IMG/VR virus record: IMGVR_UViG_3300023220_000371
Span: 1 to 26,335 of that record
Strand: one strand, 5' to 3'
Length of the DNA stretch: 26,335 nucleotides
Source: a virus
Shown here: positions 1-6,968 of the stretch, piece by piece
Layout of the letters: every line of letters begins with the position of its first letter
Numbering within the stretch: position 1 is the first letter of the stretch
Translations under genes and position numbers: made by a program
The notes under the pieces: model-generated
Databases searched by the model: none
Seen by the model: only the letters and a program-made list of their open reading frames with translations
What the model was told of the DNA's origin: nothing

Positions 1-144
1 TGACGATGTAAAATCGTCATCCCGGTGTTCTAGGGTCTGTAGAAAAGCCCGGAGATCCATACCGGGCTTTTCTAGTTTAGCCAAGCTCTATTACAATCTC
101 AAATTTGCGTGTAAGGGGAAATTCTTCGGCTAGTATCTCTTTCA
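1..144. repeat. Left arm of 144-bp perfect inverted repeat
   Basis: Bases 1-144 are the exact reverse complement of 1115-1258 (position i pairs with 1259-i); identity ends at 145/1114. The arm contains a small hairpin (1-19), a 12-bp stem hairpin, and the last 21 codons plus stop of the leftward gene at 77-337. The arm starts at the first base of the window, so the repeat may be longer than seen. It could be a real inversion or duplication, or a fold-back chimera at a contig end. Confidence 0.95.
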
Positions 145-337
145 TCCCTGATTCTAGCCTGTTGAGGGCTTTCCGGTTAATATGATCAGGATGTGCTCTA
201 AGCACATAGGCAACGTGGGTCATGCTTTTGTATCCAGAAGCCTTCATAAGTTGTTCGTTGCTGACCCTAAAATAACCCTTGATTGCTCGAAGCGTAGCTG
301 CACGGTCAGCCATCATTTGTTTGGCTGCTTTCATCAT
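77..337 (-). CDS. Small HTH-like putative regulator
   Basis: An 86-residue leftward gene divergent from the rest of the window. Residues about 15-60 look like a compact helix-turn-helix (motif around SNEQLMKASGYKSMTHVAYVL), which suggests a phage transcription regulator; this is a weak family call made by eye. The last 21 residues (from KEILAEEF to VIELG) are identical to the end of the 98-residue protein encoded at 886-1182, because both lie in the inverted repeat, so the C-terminus may be acquired or an assembly product. Start choice is ATG ATG at 337/334. The intergenic region to its right has an AGTAA-N4-TTACT palindrome at 371-384, compatible with autoregulation. Confidence 0.6.
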   Translation of the reverse strand: MMKAAKQMMADRAATLRAIKGYFRVSNEQLMKASGYKSMTHVAYVLRAHPDHINRKALNRLESGMKEILAEEFPLTRKFEIVIELG

Positions 338-370
338 TTATCGTTGTTGGTTAGATAGCATAGTTATTAT

Positions 371-384
371 AGTAAATAATTACT
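371..384. promoter_or_regulatory. Palindromic operator copy 1 (AGTAA-ATAA-TTACT)
   Basis: Perfect AGTAA/TTACT inverted repeat with a 4-nt centre, in the divergent region between the leftward HTH gene (start 337) and the rightward gene at 484. The same palindrome occurs at 5682, 7407 and 11472, each in an intergenic region. It is a probable binding site for a dimeric regulator; which protein binds is unknown. Confidence 0.6.
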
Positions 385-483
385 ACGAGAGTTGTTACGT
401 GTTTGTGAAATCGTTACTTTATTCGCTGTAATGTGTAAGCATATCTACAGCCGTAGTTTGAATTAAATTGATAAGGATTCAAG

Positions 484-867
484 ATGGCAATTGGCGTAAC
501 TTCATTCCCGGTCCTGTGGGCCACCGCTTCAACTATAGCTGTATCAGGAAGCAGCGATGCTACATCAGATTCTTTGGCGATAACGGCCACCGTATTCCAA
601 GCCCAAGTTGCCGTCAAAGCTGATCACAGCGGAACGCCGGGGGCAGCCGATTTCCTGGAAGCGTGGTTATTGCCGGAGCTTGGCACCTTTGGATTCGCTA
701 CCACTGTGCACGGACAGTTCATAGGACTCTTGGATATGAACATAGAAGATCCGGTAACGATAGTTGAGCCAATCAATATGCCGGTAACGAATGTGAAAGT
801 GTATCTGCTCAACAATGCCGCAGAATCGGTAACAGGATCAGCACTCATTTTAGGCCAAACAGGATAA
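484..867 (+). CDS. Putative virion-associated protein
   Basis: A 127-residue protein rich in Ala, Thr, Ser, Val and Gly with alternating beta-like segments and few charges, typical of small phage structural or decoration proteins. No specific family is recognised. It starts at ATG after an A/T-rich leader with GATAAGGATTCAAG, and is followed after 18 nt by the gene at 886. It lies inside the span of the inverted repeat, so its orientation relative to the rest of the genome could be variable. The structural assignment is an inference from composition only. Confidence 0.55.
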   Translation: MAIGVTSFPVLWATASTIAVSGSSDATSDSLAITATVFQAQVAVKADHSGTPGAADFLEAWLLPELGTFGFATTVHGQFIGLLDMNIEDPVTIVEPINMPVTNVKVYLLNNAAESVTGSALILGQTG

Positions 868-885
868 TTAATCAGAACAGATCAA

Positions 886-1182
886 ATGGCTACGAATACA
901 GAAATACAAGGCTTGTTCATAAATCCGGATCTGATAATCCGGATTAAGTCGTCTATGGTGAAGGCTGCCAACACGATCCTAAAGAGTGAGGATACAGCCG
1001 ACCCGCCTTATGATCAGGGTGCCGATGCAGCGGAGCAGAAAGCCTTGCATGAATTGCGCGTAGTATGGGCCGCGCAAGCGTTAGACAATGATGCTCGGAT
1101 ATCAAGAGCAATGTTGAAAGAGATACTAGCCGAAGAATTTCCCCTTACACGCAAATTTGAGATTGTAATAGAGCTTGGCTAA
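886..1182 (+). CDS. Small phage protein, unknown function
   Basis: A 98-residue, mostly helical protein (long Ala-rich stretch around residues 25-80). It follows the 484 gene with an 18-nt gap and an AACAGATCAA leader, so the two are probably co-transcribed. The C-terminal 21 residues are coded inside the right inverted-repeat arm and are shared with the leftward HTH protein. A 12-bp stem hairpin begins 4 nt after the stop and probably ends or processes the transcript. No family is recognised. Confidence 0.55.
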   Translation: MATNTEIQGLFINPDLIIRIKSSMVKAANTILKSEDTADPPYDQGADAAEQKALHELRVVWAAQALDNDARISRAMLKEILAEEFPLTRKFEIVIELG

Positions 1183-1185
1183 ACT

Positions 1186-1218
1186 AGAAAAGCCCGGTAT
1201 GGATCTCCGGGCTTTTCT
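1186..1218 (+). terminator. 12-bp stem hairpin, probable terminator or processing site
   Basis: Perfect stem AGAAAAGCCCGG / CCGGGCTTTTCT with a 9-nt loop, directly after the 886-1182 stop. The 3' arm ends in a CTTTTCT run. The mirror copy lies at 41-73 in the left arm. The same arrangement, a 12-bp stem followed by ACAGACCCTA, recurs at 1553-1584. Confidence 0.65.
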
Positions 1219-1239
1219 ACAGACCCTAGAACACCGGGA

Positions 1240-1258
1240 TGACGATTTTACATCGTCA
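1240..1258 (+). promoter_or_regulatory. 7-5-7 small hairpin upstream of 1293 gene
   Basis: Stem TGACGAT / ATCGTCA with loop TTTAC, ending 34 nt before the ATG at 1293. The stem pair is the same as at 18372, 19445 and 20335, though the loops differ. It is a member of the leader hairpin family of this phage; the reverse-complement copy is at 1-19. Confidence 0.6.
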
Positions 1259-1292
1259 CCCTACAAGTTCCAACAGACATAAGGTGCATTCC

Positions 1293-1553
1293 ATGAATCC
1301 TCAAGATTTTGAAACCCAACTCAAAGCCGCAGAAGCAAACGTCGAAAATGAAATAAAGAACAATCTCAGCCGAGCTAGCGTCATCTCAAGACACCCCATG
1401 CGCCTACAAGTATGGGCACCCCATTACTGGAAGTTCTTCTCAGGAAGCACAAAGAAAAAGGCAAGGAAACTGGTAAACAATCTCGGGTGGGCCTTCGAAG
1501 AGCAAGATGAGCAGGAGAGGGACGAAGCCCGCTGGTATCTCAAAGCGAAATAA
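1293..1553 (+). CDS. Small basic helical protein, unknown
   Basis: An 86-residue charged protein, Lys/Glu-rich with a Trp-containing middle (VWAPHYWKFF) and a helical charged C-terminus. An earlier in-frame ATG at 1239 lies within the 7-5-7 hairpin and is unlikely; ATG at 1293 is preferred because the leader CCCTACAAGTTCCAAC before it nearly repeats the leader of the next gene at 1622. It is followed by a 12-bp stem terminator. No family is recognised. Confidence 0.6.
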   Translation: MNPQDFETQLKAAEANVENEIKNNLSRASVISRHPMRLQVWAPHYWKFFSGSTKKKARKLVNNLGWAFEEQDEQERDEARWYLKAK

Positions 1554-1584
1554 GAAAGGCTCGGCATAGACTCCGAGCCTTTCT
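1553..1584 (+). terminator. 12-bp stem hairpin terminator
   Basis: Perfect stem AGAAAGGCTCGG / CCGAGCCTTTCT with an 8-nt loop, starting on the stop codon of the preceding gene and followed by ACAGACCCTATAAGTTCCAAC. It is of the same design as the hairpin at 1186-1218 but with a different stem sequence, so the pairing is what is conserved. Confidence 0.65.
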
Positions 1585-1621
1585 ACAGACCCTATAAGTT
1601 CCAACGAACAAAGGTGATATC

Positions 1622-2866
1622 ATGGAGAACAAAGAAAACGCAGATAAGAGCATCGAGGAATACAACGAGTACCACGGTATCGGCACGGCTGACAGGAAAG
1701 AATACATCGCCGAAGGTGGAACTATGATAACACCAGCAGCCCACGAACCAACTCTGAGCATCGACGGCTTAATTGCCCACGTGCGACTTGTGCAAGAAGT
1801 ACATAAGGCGGTGATGCAAGAAGGCGAGCACTATGGCAAGATACCGGGCACGACGAAAAACACGCTCTTCAAAAGTGGGGCAGAAAAGCTCTCGTTGACC
1901 TTCAAGCTATCACCGAGTTACGAGGTTAAGCGCGACGATCTCGAAGGTGGACACCGCGAGTATGAGATAATCTGCCTCCTTACACACCGACCCACAGGCG
2001 AGTTCATAGCCTCTGGCGTCGGGCTCTGCTCATCGATGGAATCAAAGTATCGCTACCGCACGGCAGCGCTCGCCTGCCCCTCTTGCGGCCAGGATACTAT
2101 CATCAAGGGCAAGGAAGAATATGGGGGCGGCTGGCTCTGCTTTGCGAAGAAGGGCGGTTGTGGCGCAAAGTACAAGGATAACGACCCAGTAATCACGGAG
2201 CAGCCGCGTGGCCAGGTAGAGAATGAAGACATAGCAGACATTTTCAACACGATCCTTAAGATGGCAAAGAAACGCGCCCATGTTGACGCCATCCTAACAG
2301 CTACGGCAGCCAGCGACATTTTCACCCAGGACATTGGTGACGACGAAACACCGGACAAGACAGAGAGGCCGCATAAACCGGCACCGGAAAAGAAACAAAC
2401 GGAAGTGGAGCAGAAAACGGGCGAAAAACTGCTAACCCTAACCTACAAGCAGCGGATCAAGAACCTTGAGGGATATCTAAAAACTGTATTAGAAGTCGAA
2501 TGGAGAAATGAACCAGAGGGCGACAGAAGAATAAATCGTACTATAGAACAAATAGGGCAATGGGAATCAGAGCCACAAAAAAAGAAAGGCCTTGCACTTG
2601 TAGAAGAGCTTACCAAGGAGTACTATGATAAGCGGTACGAGCCGCTTCGCGCCGAGCTTTCTAAGATTGCCACCAGCGCAAAGAACCAAGATGACTTCTA
2701 CGAGTCGGTGAACATCGTAAGCGCTTCGCTTGACGGATGGCCCGGATTTGCATATGAGAAGGGAATGCACATCATCCACGACTTCTGCAAGATATCAGAA
2801 TGGACCGATGAGCAGCGGGAAGAGGACAAGAAACCGATTGATCCTGATAATCCCTTGGACGTGTAA
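1622..2866 (+). CDS. Zinc-ribbon putative recombination/ssDNA protein
   Basis: A 414-residue protein. Residues about 45-150 carry GEHYGKIPG, KSGAEKL, GVGLCSSMESKYRYR; a zinc-ribbon insert follows with Cys152, Cys155, Cys173 and Cys180; then KMAKKRAHVDAILTATAASDIFTQD near 213-237. I recall this motif set as a common conserved protein of phage early regions next to replication and recombination genes, usually annotated as hypothetical; a single-strand annealing or recombination-mediator role is inferred from context only. The C-terminal third (about 265-414) is charged and helical and looks like an added domain. The ATG follows AAAGGTGATATC, a weak ribosome binding site. It probably forms a unit with the small gene at 2869. 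Confidence 0.6.
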   Translation: MENKENADKSIEEYNEYHGIGTADRKEYIAEGGTMITPAAHEPTLSIDGLIAHVRLVQEVHKAVMQEGEHYGKIPGTTKNTLFKSGAEKLSLTFKLSPSYEVKRDDLEGGHREYEIICLLTHRPTGEFIASGVGLCSSMESKYRYRTAALACPSCGQDTIIKGKEEYGGGWLCFAKKGGCGAKYKDNDPVITEQPRGQVENEDIADIFNTILKMAKKRAHVDAILTATAASDIFTQDIGDDETPDKTERPHKPAPEKKQTEVEQKTGEKLLTLTYKQRIKNLEGYLKTVLEVEWRNEPEGDRRINRTIEQIGQWESEPQKKKGLALVEELTKEYYDKRYEPLRAELSKIATSAKNQDDFYESVNIVSASLDGWPGFAYEKGMHIIHDFCKISEWTDEQREEDKKPIDPDNPLDV

Positions 2867-2868
2867 AG

Positions 2869-3054
2869 ATGAAGAATCTCAAGCAAGACAAGCATCCGCA
2901 AACGGGTTACTGGTACCGATTCTATCAGACTTATTGCGTTCTATGCGGCCATACAGAATCCTCGAAAGAACGCGTCTACGATATTCCTAAACCCGATTCA
3001 TGGCTTAAGCGACATGATGAACAGGAGACAGCTTGCGGATATCATTTTATTTAA
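2869..3054 (+). CDS. Small Cys/Tyr-rich phage protein
   Basis: A 61-residue protein starting 2 nt after the preceding stop, so translationally coupled. It contains a CVLCG pair and a later Cys (ACGYHF), with Tyr, Trp and His around them, suggesting a small metal-binding fold; only one clear CxxC is present. Small proteins of this look often follow the recombination gene in phages. No function can be assigned. Confidence 0.5.
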   Translation: MKNLKQDKHPQTGYWYRFYQTYCVLCGHTESSKERVYDIPKPDSWLKRHDEQETACGYHFI

Positions 3055-3100
3055 GCCACCAAACCAATGATATCAAGAATCCCATCGCCGTATAGAATAG

Positions 3101-3134
3101 GGAAAGGGGAAGGCCCGCAAGCTTTCCCCTTTCC
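3101..3134 (+). terminator. Hairpin between the recombination and replication units
   Basis: Perfect 10-bp stem GGAAAGGGGA / TCCCCTTTCC with a 14-nt loop, in the 149-nt gap before the replication gene at 3204. There is no long T-run after it. The 60 nt between it and the next ATG are A/T-rich and may hold a promoter, but none is clear. Confidence 0.55.
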
Positions 3135-3203
3135 GTAACCCAACCCAAAAATAGTTGCATAGACAATAATAGAGGCAATTTTCTCACCAATCACCATAAT
3201 ACA

Positions 3204-4268
3204 ATGATAAGCAAATCTAACGATACACGCAATCCTTTAGACCCTAAAGTAATCGCATCCCTACAAGCCGAATACATTCAAGAGCATATCGACAGCAAGA
3301 TTGCGAAGGGGCAAAAGCTAACAGGAAAGGAAGCAATTCTTGATCTAAATGATCTTTACCAGCAGAAAATAGATCCAACTCAGCGTGGCCTTGCAGCTCG
3401 GTGGAGCTGGAATCAAACTGCTGTCTTTCGGTTTATCAAAGCAGAATGGAAGGATCTATATGAACGGGCTCAATGGACGTATAAGATCCTTCAATCTGAA
3501 TCAGGTGATGAATCAAATCTGAATCAAGAATCGCCCAAATCTGATCAGGATGAGCACATTTCAGAGGAAAGTGAATCAAGCTTGAATCAAGGTGAATCAA
3601 GAATCGATGATTCCAGCCTAAAATCAAAGATCGTTGAATCAAGCGAAGTTATCCACAATCCCCCTGATAAAGAATTTTCCCCCATAATAGATATAATACC
3701 CCCCTTAAAAGAAATTAACCCCCTGAAAGAAACAAATCTTACAGATTTGCAAAGAAACTCAGCTATCCACATCAACGAGCCAAGGCCACCAACGGAAAAC
3801 CCCTTCGAAATCGCAGAGGCTCGGTGCTACTTCGAGCACCGGTTAGAATCTTCTGGTAGAGACAAAATTCACGCTGAGGACTTGGCAGAAACATTTTTCT
3901 GGTACTGGCACGGCAACGACTTCACGGCCCGGCAAAAATACGGCGATAGCAAGCTGATTACCTCGAAGTGCTGGAAGCGCTATGCCGCTACGTGGTATCG
4001 GAACTCCAAGCTCTACGATGCTGATATGAAAGTGCCAGTTCTTCGGGCTGTGCCTGAAATCCGGTCTCTACGGGACAAAGTTGCTCTATCCGCTAGAGGG
4101 TCATCATCCAATCAATCAAGCACAGACGATGGAACAGACAAATACACATCAGGAAAATGGGGATGGCTCGTCGAGGGAGATCATTGCCTTGAAAAATACG
4201 GCCTGGGCGGAAGTGATGAAACTGGCAGGGATTCCACCACGGTTTCAGGAAGCTCACATATCCAATAA
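3204..4268 (+). CDS. Putative replication initiator protein
   Basis: A 354-residue protein with three parts: an N-terminal helical region (about 1-95) that could be a winged-helix or HTH domain; a low-complexity acidic linker (about 98-185) rich in Ser, Asn, Gln, Glu and Pro; and a C-terminal domain (about 195-300) with FEHRLESSGRDKIHAEDLAETFFWYWHGNDF, as in DnaD-like or lambda-O-like replisome organisers. It sits directly before an AAA+ helicase loader, the usual phage order. The linker DNA contains seven TGAATCA iterons and DnaA-like boxes, so the origin may lie inside the gene as in lambda O. Codon phase past residue 300 overlaps the loader gene. The product name is an inference from architecture and context. 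Confidence 0.65.
   Translation: MISKSNDTRNPLDPKVIASLQAEYIQEHIDSKIAKGQKLTGKEAILDLNDLYQQKIDPTQRGLAARWSWNQTAVFRFIKAEWKDLYERAQWTYKILQSESGDESNLNQESPKSDQDEHISEESESSLNQGESRIDDSSLKSKIVESSEVIHNPPDKEFSPIIDIIPPLKEINPLKETNLTDLQRNSAIHINEPRPPTENPFEIAEARCYFEHRLESSGRDKIHAEDLAETFFWYWHGNDFTARQKYGDSKLITSKCWKRYAATWYRNSKLYDADMKVPVLRAVPEIRSLRDKVALSARGSSSNQSSTDDGTDKYTSGKWGWLVEGDHCLEKYGLGGSDETGRDSTTVSGSSHIQ
3497..3771. promoter_or_regulatory. Candidate replication origin (iterons plus DnaA boxes)
   Basis: Seven copies of TGAATCA at 3497, 3509, 3520, 3572, 3583, 3593 and 3635, spaced 10-12 nt in two clusters, followed by a perfect DnaA box TTATCCACA at 3649-3657 and a one-mismatch copy CTATCCACA at 3763-3771. An A/T-rich stretch with C and T tracts (about 3661-3735) lies between the two boxes and could be the unwinding element. 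Everything is in frame inside the putative initiator gene. Confidence 0.55.
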
Positions 4269-4797
4269 TTGCGGCATATACGCTACCGTTGATGGTAATC
4301 GGCTCGCCTATAGCCAGGGAAAAGAATTTGCCAAATCCGGGAAAGTAAAGCAGCGCGAACAGGAAAGGGTTGCATTTTTTCTCTGTGGCGGGTTTGGCGT
4401 CGGTAAAACATGGTTAGCAACAGCCATATTCAAAGAATTGCTCCACAGAGGCAATGGCGGCATATGGTGTAAATTTTATGGGCTTATCCGGGAAATCCAA
4501 TCATGCTACAATGCTGCCAGCAAAACAACCACTGATGCTGTGGTCAAGAAATATCAACATACACCCCTGCTGTTGATAGATGACGTTGGAGACATGACTG
4601 TAAGCACAGAGACGGAAGATCGAAGAAGGCTTCTCTACGAGGTAATAGATACCAGAAATGATTACTTCTTACCTACAATCATCACTACGAATCTTTCGTC
4701 GCATCAGCTTGAAAAGCAGTTTACTGAGCGTACTTTTCAACGTATTCTCGAAATGTCGGCCATCTATAAAATGGATGGTGATAATATGAGGCTCTAA
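4129..4797 (+). CDS. DnaC-like AAA+ helicase loader
   Basis: From ATG 4129 the protein has 222 residues. It shows the IPPRFQEAHI entry typical of DnaC/IstB-type ATPases, Walker A GGFGVGKT (about 87-94), Walker B LLLIDDVGD (about 147-155), sensor-1 TIITTN (about 183-188) and a Box VII region ERTFQRI with candidate arginine fingers. It should load the replicative helicase at the origin in partnership with the upstream initiator. The start is uncertain: TTG 4081, ATG 4129 and ATG 4216 are in frame; 4129 is chosen as the first ATG, giving a long overlap (140 nt) with the upstream gene, while 4216 would shorten it to 53 nt. Confidence 0.85.
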   Translation: MEQTNTHQENGDGSSREIIALKNTAWAEVMKLAGIPPRFQEAHISNNCGIYATVDGNRLAYSQGKEFAKSGKVKQREQERVAFFLCGGFGVGKTWLATAIFKELLHRGNGGIWCKFYGLIREIQSCYNAASKTTTDAVVKKYQHTPLLLIDDVGDMTVSTETEDRRRLLYEVIDTRNDYFLPTIITTNLSSHQLEKQFTERTFQRILEMSAIYKMDGDNMRL

Positions 4798-4828
4798 CAT
4801 GGAACAGACACTCAACGCAGCTTAGACG

Positions 4829-5290
4829 ATGAAACCACTGTTTTTCCTGGGCATTGACCCCGGCGTCAAGACTGGCCTTGCTGTCTGGAATGTTGAAGAA
4901 CAAGACTTTGAGGCCCTATGCACAAGTGACTTTTGGGCCGTTTATGATGAAGTGATGCTCCATGACACCAAAGAAGTTGTTATCATCATAGAAGACCCTG
5001 GACGCATCTCTAAAACGTGGCATGCCGCATCCAGCAAATCAGTAGCGGCTGAGATAGGACGGCGCGTAGGAGCTAACTGCGAGCAAGCCAGGCTGCTAAT
5101 AGAACGGTTTACTGAGCTTGGCTATACAGTTCACAGCTATGTGCCAACCGGAAAGACTAAACGCGGCGGAGCATGGAAGAAATCAAAGGAAGCAGCCAAG
5201 CACTTTAAGGACATAACAGGCTACGAAGGCAGGACCAACGAGCATACCCGTGATGCGGGAATGATGGTTTATGGCTTGAGCCATTACTAA
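4829..5290 (+). CDS. RuvC-like Holliday junction resolvase
   Basis: A 153-residue RNase H-fold nuclease. It opens with FLGIDPGVKTGLAVW (catalytic Asp10), has VVIIIED with Glu55/Asp56 at the end of the next core strand, and ends with HTRDAGMMVYG (Asp142). Length matches RuvC-type phage resolvases. It would cut branched DNA during recombination or before packaging. It lies 31 nt after the loader gene in the same direction, and its leader contains ACAGAC like many genes here. Confidence 0.85.
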   Translation: MKPLFFLGIDPGVKTGLAVWNVEEQDFEALCTSDFWAVYDEVMLHDTKEVVIIIEDPGRISKTWHAASSKSVAAEIGRRVGANCEQARLLIERFTELGYTVHSYVPTGKTKRGGAWKKSKEAAKHFKDITGYEGRTNEHTRDAGMMVYGLSHY

Positions 5291-5313
5291 CACAAACAGA
5301 CAAGAGAACAGAC

Positions 5314-5658
5314 ATGAGCAGAAGCTTAAAATTACTTCCCTTTGACGGCCCCGATTTCTCGCATACAGTCTTATGGGTTGATGACACCAACGGTATGTAT
5401 GATGCAATAAACGATATTCAACACAGACGTGGCAGGCCCGTTTGTGACGGATTTAGCTCTTATTTGGGGTATGATACTGAAGAAGAAGAATCAACCTATG
5501 GAATAACGGAGCTTACCGGATATGTCAAGAGGGTGCAAACACTTCAGGTTAGGGACCTGTTAGACATAGATACAAGACTTTGCCCTCATAATGCTGCTAT
5601 AATAGCTTATCTAGACGCGCTTCCTGTAGATACGGAAATAGCCCTTTATTGGGACTAA
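5314..5658 (+). CDS. Hypothetical acidic protein
   Basis: A 114-residue acidic protein with an EEEES stretch in the middle. It starts at ATG after AGAGAACAGAC, 23 nt after the resolvase stop, so it is likely the last gene of the replication operon; an operator and promoter follow it. No motif is recognised. Confidence 0.5.
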   Translation: MSRSLKLLPFDGPDFSHTVLWVDDTNGMYDAINDIQHRRGRPVCDGFSSYLGYDTEEEESTYGITELTGYVKRVQTLQVRDLLDIDTRLCPHNAAIIAYLDALPVDTEIALYWD

Positions 5659-5681
5659 CCCAAATGTAACATCTATGTAAC

Positions 5682-5695
5682 AGTAAAATATTACT
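5682..5695. promoter_or_regulatory. Palindromic operator copy 2 (AGTAA-AATA-TTACT)
   Basis: Perfect AGTAA/TTACT palindrome with a 4-nt centre. Its right half-site overlaps the -35-like TGCAAC of the promoter at 5695-5724, the classic place for repressor action. Confidence 0.65.
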
Positions 5696-5724
5696 GCAAC
5701 ACCCATGCATCAGAATCGTATATT
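5695..5724 (+). promoter_or_regulatory. Putative promoter P1
   Basis: TGCAAC, an 18-nt spacer, then TATATT. The same elements with the same 18-nt spacing occur at 7420-7449, and both -10 boxes lie 37-38 nt before an ATG (5761 and 7487). This repeat of sequence and geometry is the evidence; no transcription data are available. Confidence 0.55.
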
Positions 5725-5760
5725 AGATAGGTGCCAGATACCAACCAGACGGAGCAAACG

Positions 5761-6048
5761 ATGAGATATTTCGAGACACAAGCCGAAGCAGACGCCCACG
5801 ACAAAGCACTTCAGGAAGAAGCAACCATGATTTGTGGTGAATACATCGATGATGGTAGTCTGTACATGGATTACTTCGAGCTTTTCGACGTGGAGAATGA
5901 TTACTCATACGAAGATGATCCTGCTGACAACTTGAAGGAACTGCACGCCGATGCTCTAGCCGGTTCCATCTGGGCTAAATCAATCGAAGATATTCGCTTT
6001 GTACCCAGCTCGGTACAACCCGGCGCAGTATGGGCCATCTCATTCTAA
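5761..6048 (+). CDS. Hypothetical acidic protein
   Basis: From ATG 5761 the protein is 95 residues, acidic (about a fifth Asp/Glu) with a Tyr-rich centre. An in-frame GTG at 5731 would add ten residues but lies very close to the predicted -10 box, so ATG is preferred. It is the first gene of a small-gene operon after operator 2. No family is recognised. Confidence 0.5.
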   Translation: MRYFETQAEADAHDKALQEEATMICGEYIDDGSLYMDYFELFDVENDYSYEDDPADNLKELHADALAGSIWAKSIEDIRFVPSSVQPGAVWAISF

Positions 6049-6064
6049 ACCAAAAGGCACGACG

Positions 6065-6388
6065 ATGACACCAATAACCGCTGACGATTGCGATGCCACA
6101 TTTGAGCAGTTTGGCATTCAGATACACCCCGATACGCAAAGCTCGGAGCATTTTTCATACGAGGTTTGGCGGCTTGACCCGCCTTACGAACAAGTCGGTT
6201 ATGGTGATACCTCGGATTATATCGGCGCTAGAAATGGCGGCCTTTATGACGCTAGAAAAGTTGGTCAGAAACCCGCTATGCAACTGCGCGACAAGAAGTA
6301 TCACGAAGAACAGGCTGAGTACTACCGACGAGGACTAGAGGAGCAGAAAGAGTTCAGTGACCTCAGAGATAAAAGATATGACGTGTAG
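6065..6388 (+). CDS. Hypothetical protein, paralogue of the 6438 gene
   Basis: 107 residues from ATG 6065, chosen over an upstream in-frame ATG (5999) that overlaps the previous gene. The N-terminal half (ITADDCDATFEQFGIQI ... YEVWRLDPPYEQ ... LYDARK) aligns by eye with the protein at 6438-6689, indicating tandem duplication. The C-terminal half is highly charged and probably a helix. Function unknown. Confidence 0.5.
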   Translation: MTPITADDCDATFEQFGIQIHPDTQSSEHFSYEVWRLDPPYEQVGYGDTSDYIGARNGGLYDARKVGQKPAMQLRDKKYHEEQAEYYRRGLEEQKEFSDLRDKRYDV

Positions 6389-6437
6389 CCCATAGCTAAC
6401 CATTGTCTACAATAGAGACAAACAGACAGGCCCTAAG

Positions 6438-6689
6438 ATGAACGAACCTGCAATACGGATCACGGCTTATGATTGCGATGAAGTTATTGAATTCATCGGC
6501 ATTCGACTCTTCTACTTTGACGAAGACAAGAATATATTTCCCTACGAATGTTGGTCTCTACGTGCACCGTACCGCAAGATAGCAGAAGGCGGAGCATCGA
6601 CACGCATAAGAGCTTTGATGTATGCCAGACTAGAAGCCAGGGAGTATATCGCCGAAGCACATCAGAAGGCTTCAGAATACGACGGCTAG
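6438..6689 (+). CDS. Hypothetical protein, paralogue of the 6065 gene
   Basis: 83 residues: ITAYDCDEVIEFIGIRL ... YECWSLRAPYRK ... ALMYARLEARE match the conserved positions of the upstream neighbour. Its leader ACAGGCCCTAAG resembles ACAGACCCTAAGAAG before 7487. A strong hairpin terminator follows the stop. Confidence 0.5.
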   Translation: MNEPAIRITAYDCDEVIEFIGIRLFYFDEDKNIFPYECWSLRAPYRKIAEGGASTRIRALMYARLEAREYIAEAHQKASEYDG

Positions 6690-6698
6690 GCTTCATGC

Positions 6699-6724
6699 GG
6701 GGGCTTCGGCCCCCTTCTTCTTGT
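6699..6724 (+). terminator. Rho-independent terminator
   Basis: Stem GGGGG / CCCCC closed by a very stable C-UUCG-G loop, followed by TTCTTCTTGT. It sits right after the 6438-6689 gene and ends that transcript. Confidence 0.8.
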
Positions 6725-6752
6725 CAATCACCAGACCTTAGAACGCAAAACC

Positions 6753-6968
6753 ATGAGTGAAGATAAAAGAACTATTGCTGATGTTAGAACGCAGCTTAAT
6801 AGAGTCAGCGCCTTGTCAACACATCTCAGAGTCAAAGGTCGTCATACGTGGGCTGATGAGATGGATGACATAGAAGTTGCCCTCCGAGCTTCCATCCAAA
6901 CCCTTCTAGCCGAACACGCCGCAGAGCTTGAGTTAATGAAGGAACAGCAAGCCGAGGTAAAGCCATGA
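6753..6968 (+). CDS. Small coiled-coil protein
   Basis: 71 residues, almost wholly helical and charged (TLLAEHAAELELMKEQQ at the end looks coiled-coil). Its TGA overlaps the ATG of the next gene (ATGA at 6965-6968), so the two are translationally coupled. No family is recognised. Confidence 0.5.
   Translation: MSEDKRTIADVRTQLNRVSALSTHLRVKGRHTWADEMDDIEVALRASIQTLLAEHAAELELMKEQQAEVKP

Larger units (their letters stand above)
1115..1258. repeat. Right arm of 144-bp perfect inverted repeat
   Basis: Exact reverse complement of 1-144. It holds the last codons of the 886-1182 gene, the 12-bp stem hairpin at 1186-1218, a CTACAGACCCTAGAAC stretch and the small hairpin at 1240-1258. The 970-bp spacer between the arms carries a leftward HTH gene and two rightward genes, so each arm forms the 3' end of an outward-facing gene. 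Confidence 0.95.

Noticed and set aside
2053-2358. 101-residue minus-strand frame
   Set aside because: Shadow within the zinc-ribbon recombination gene, without its own start signals.
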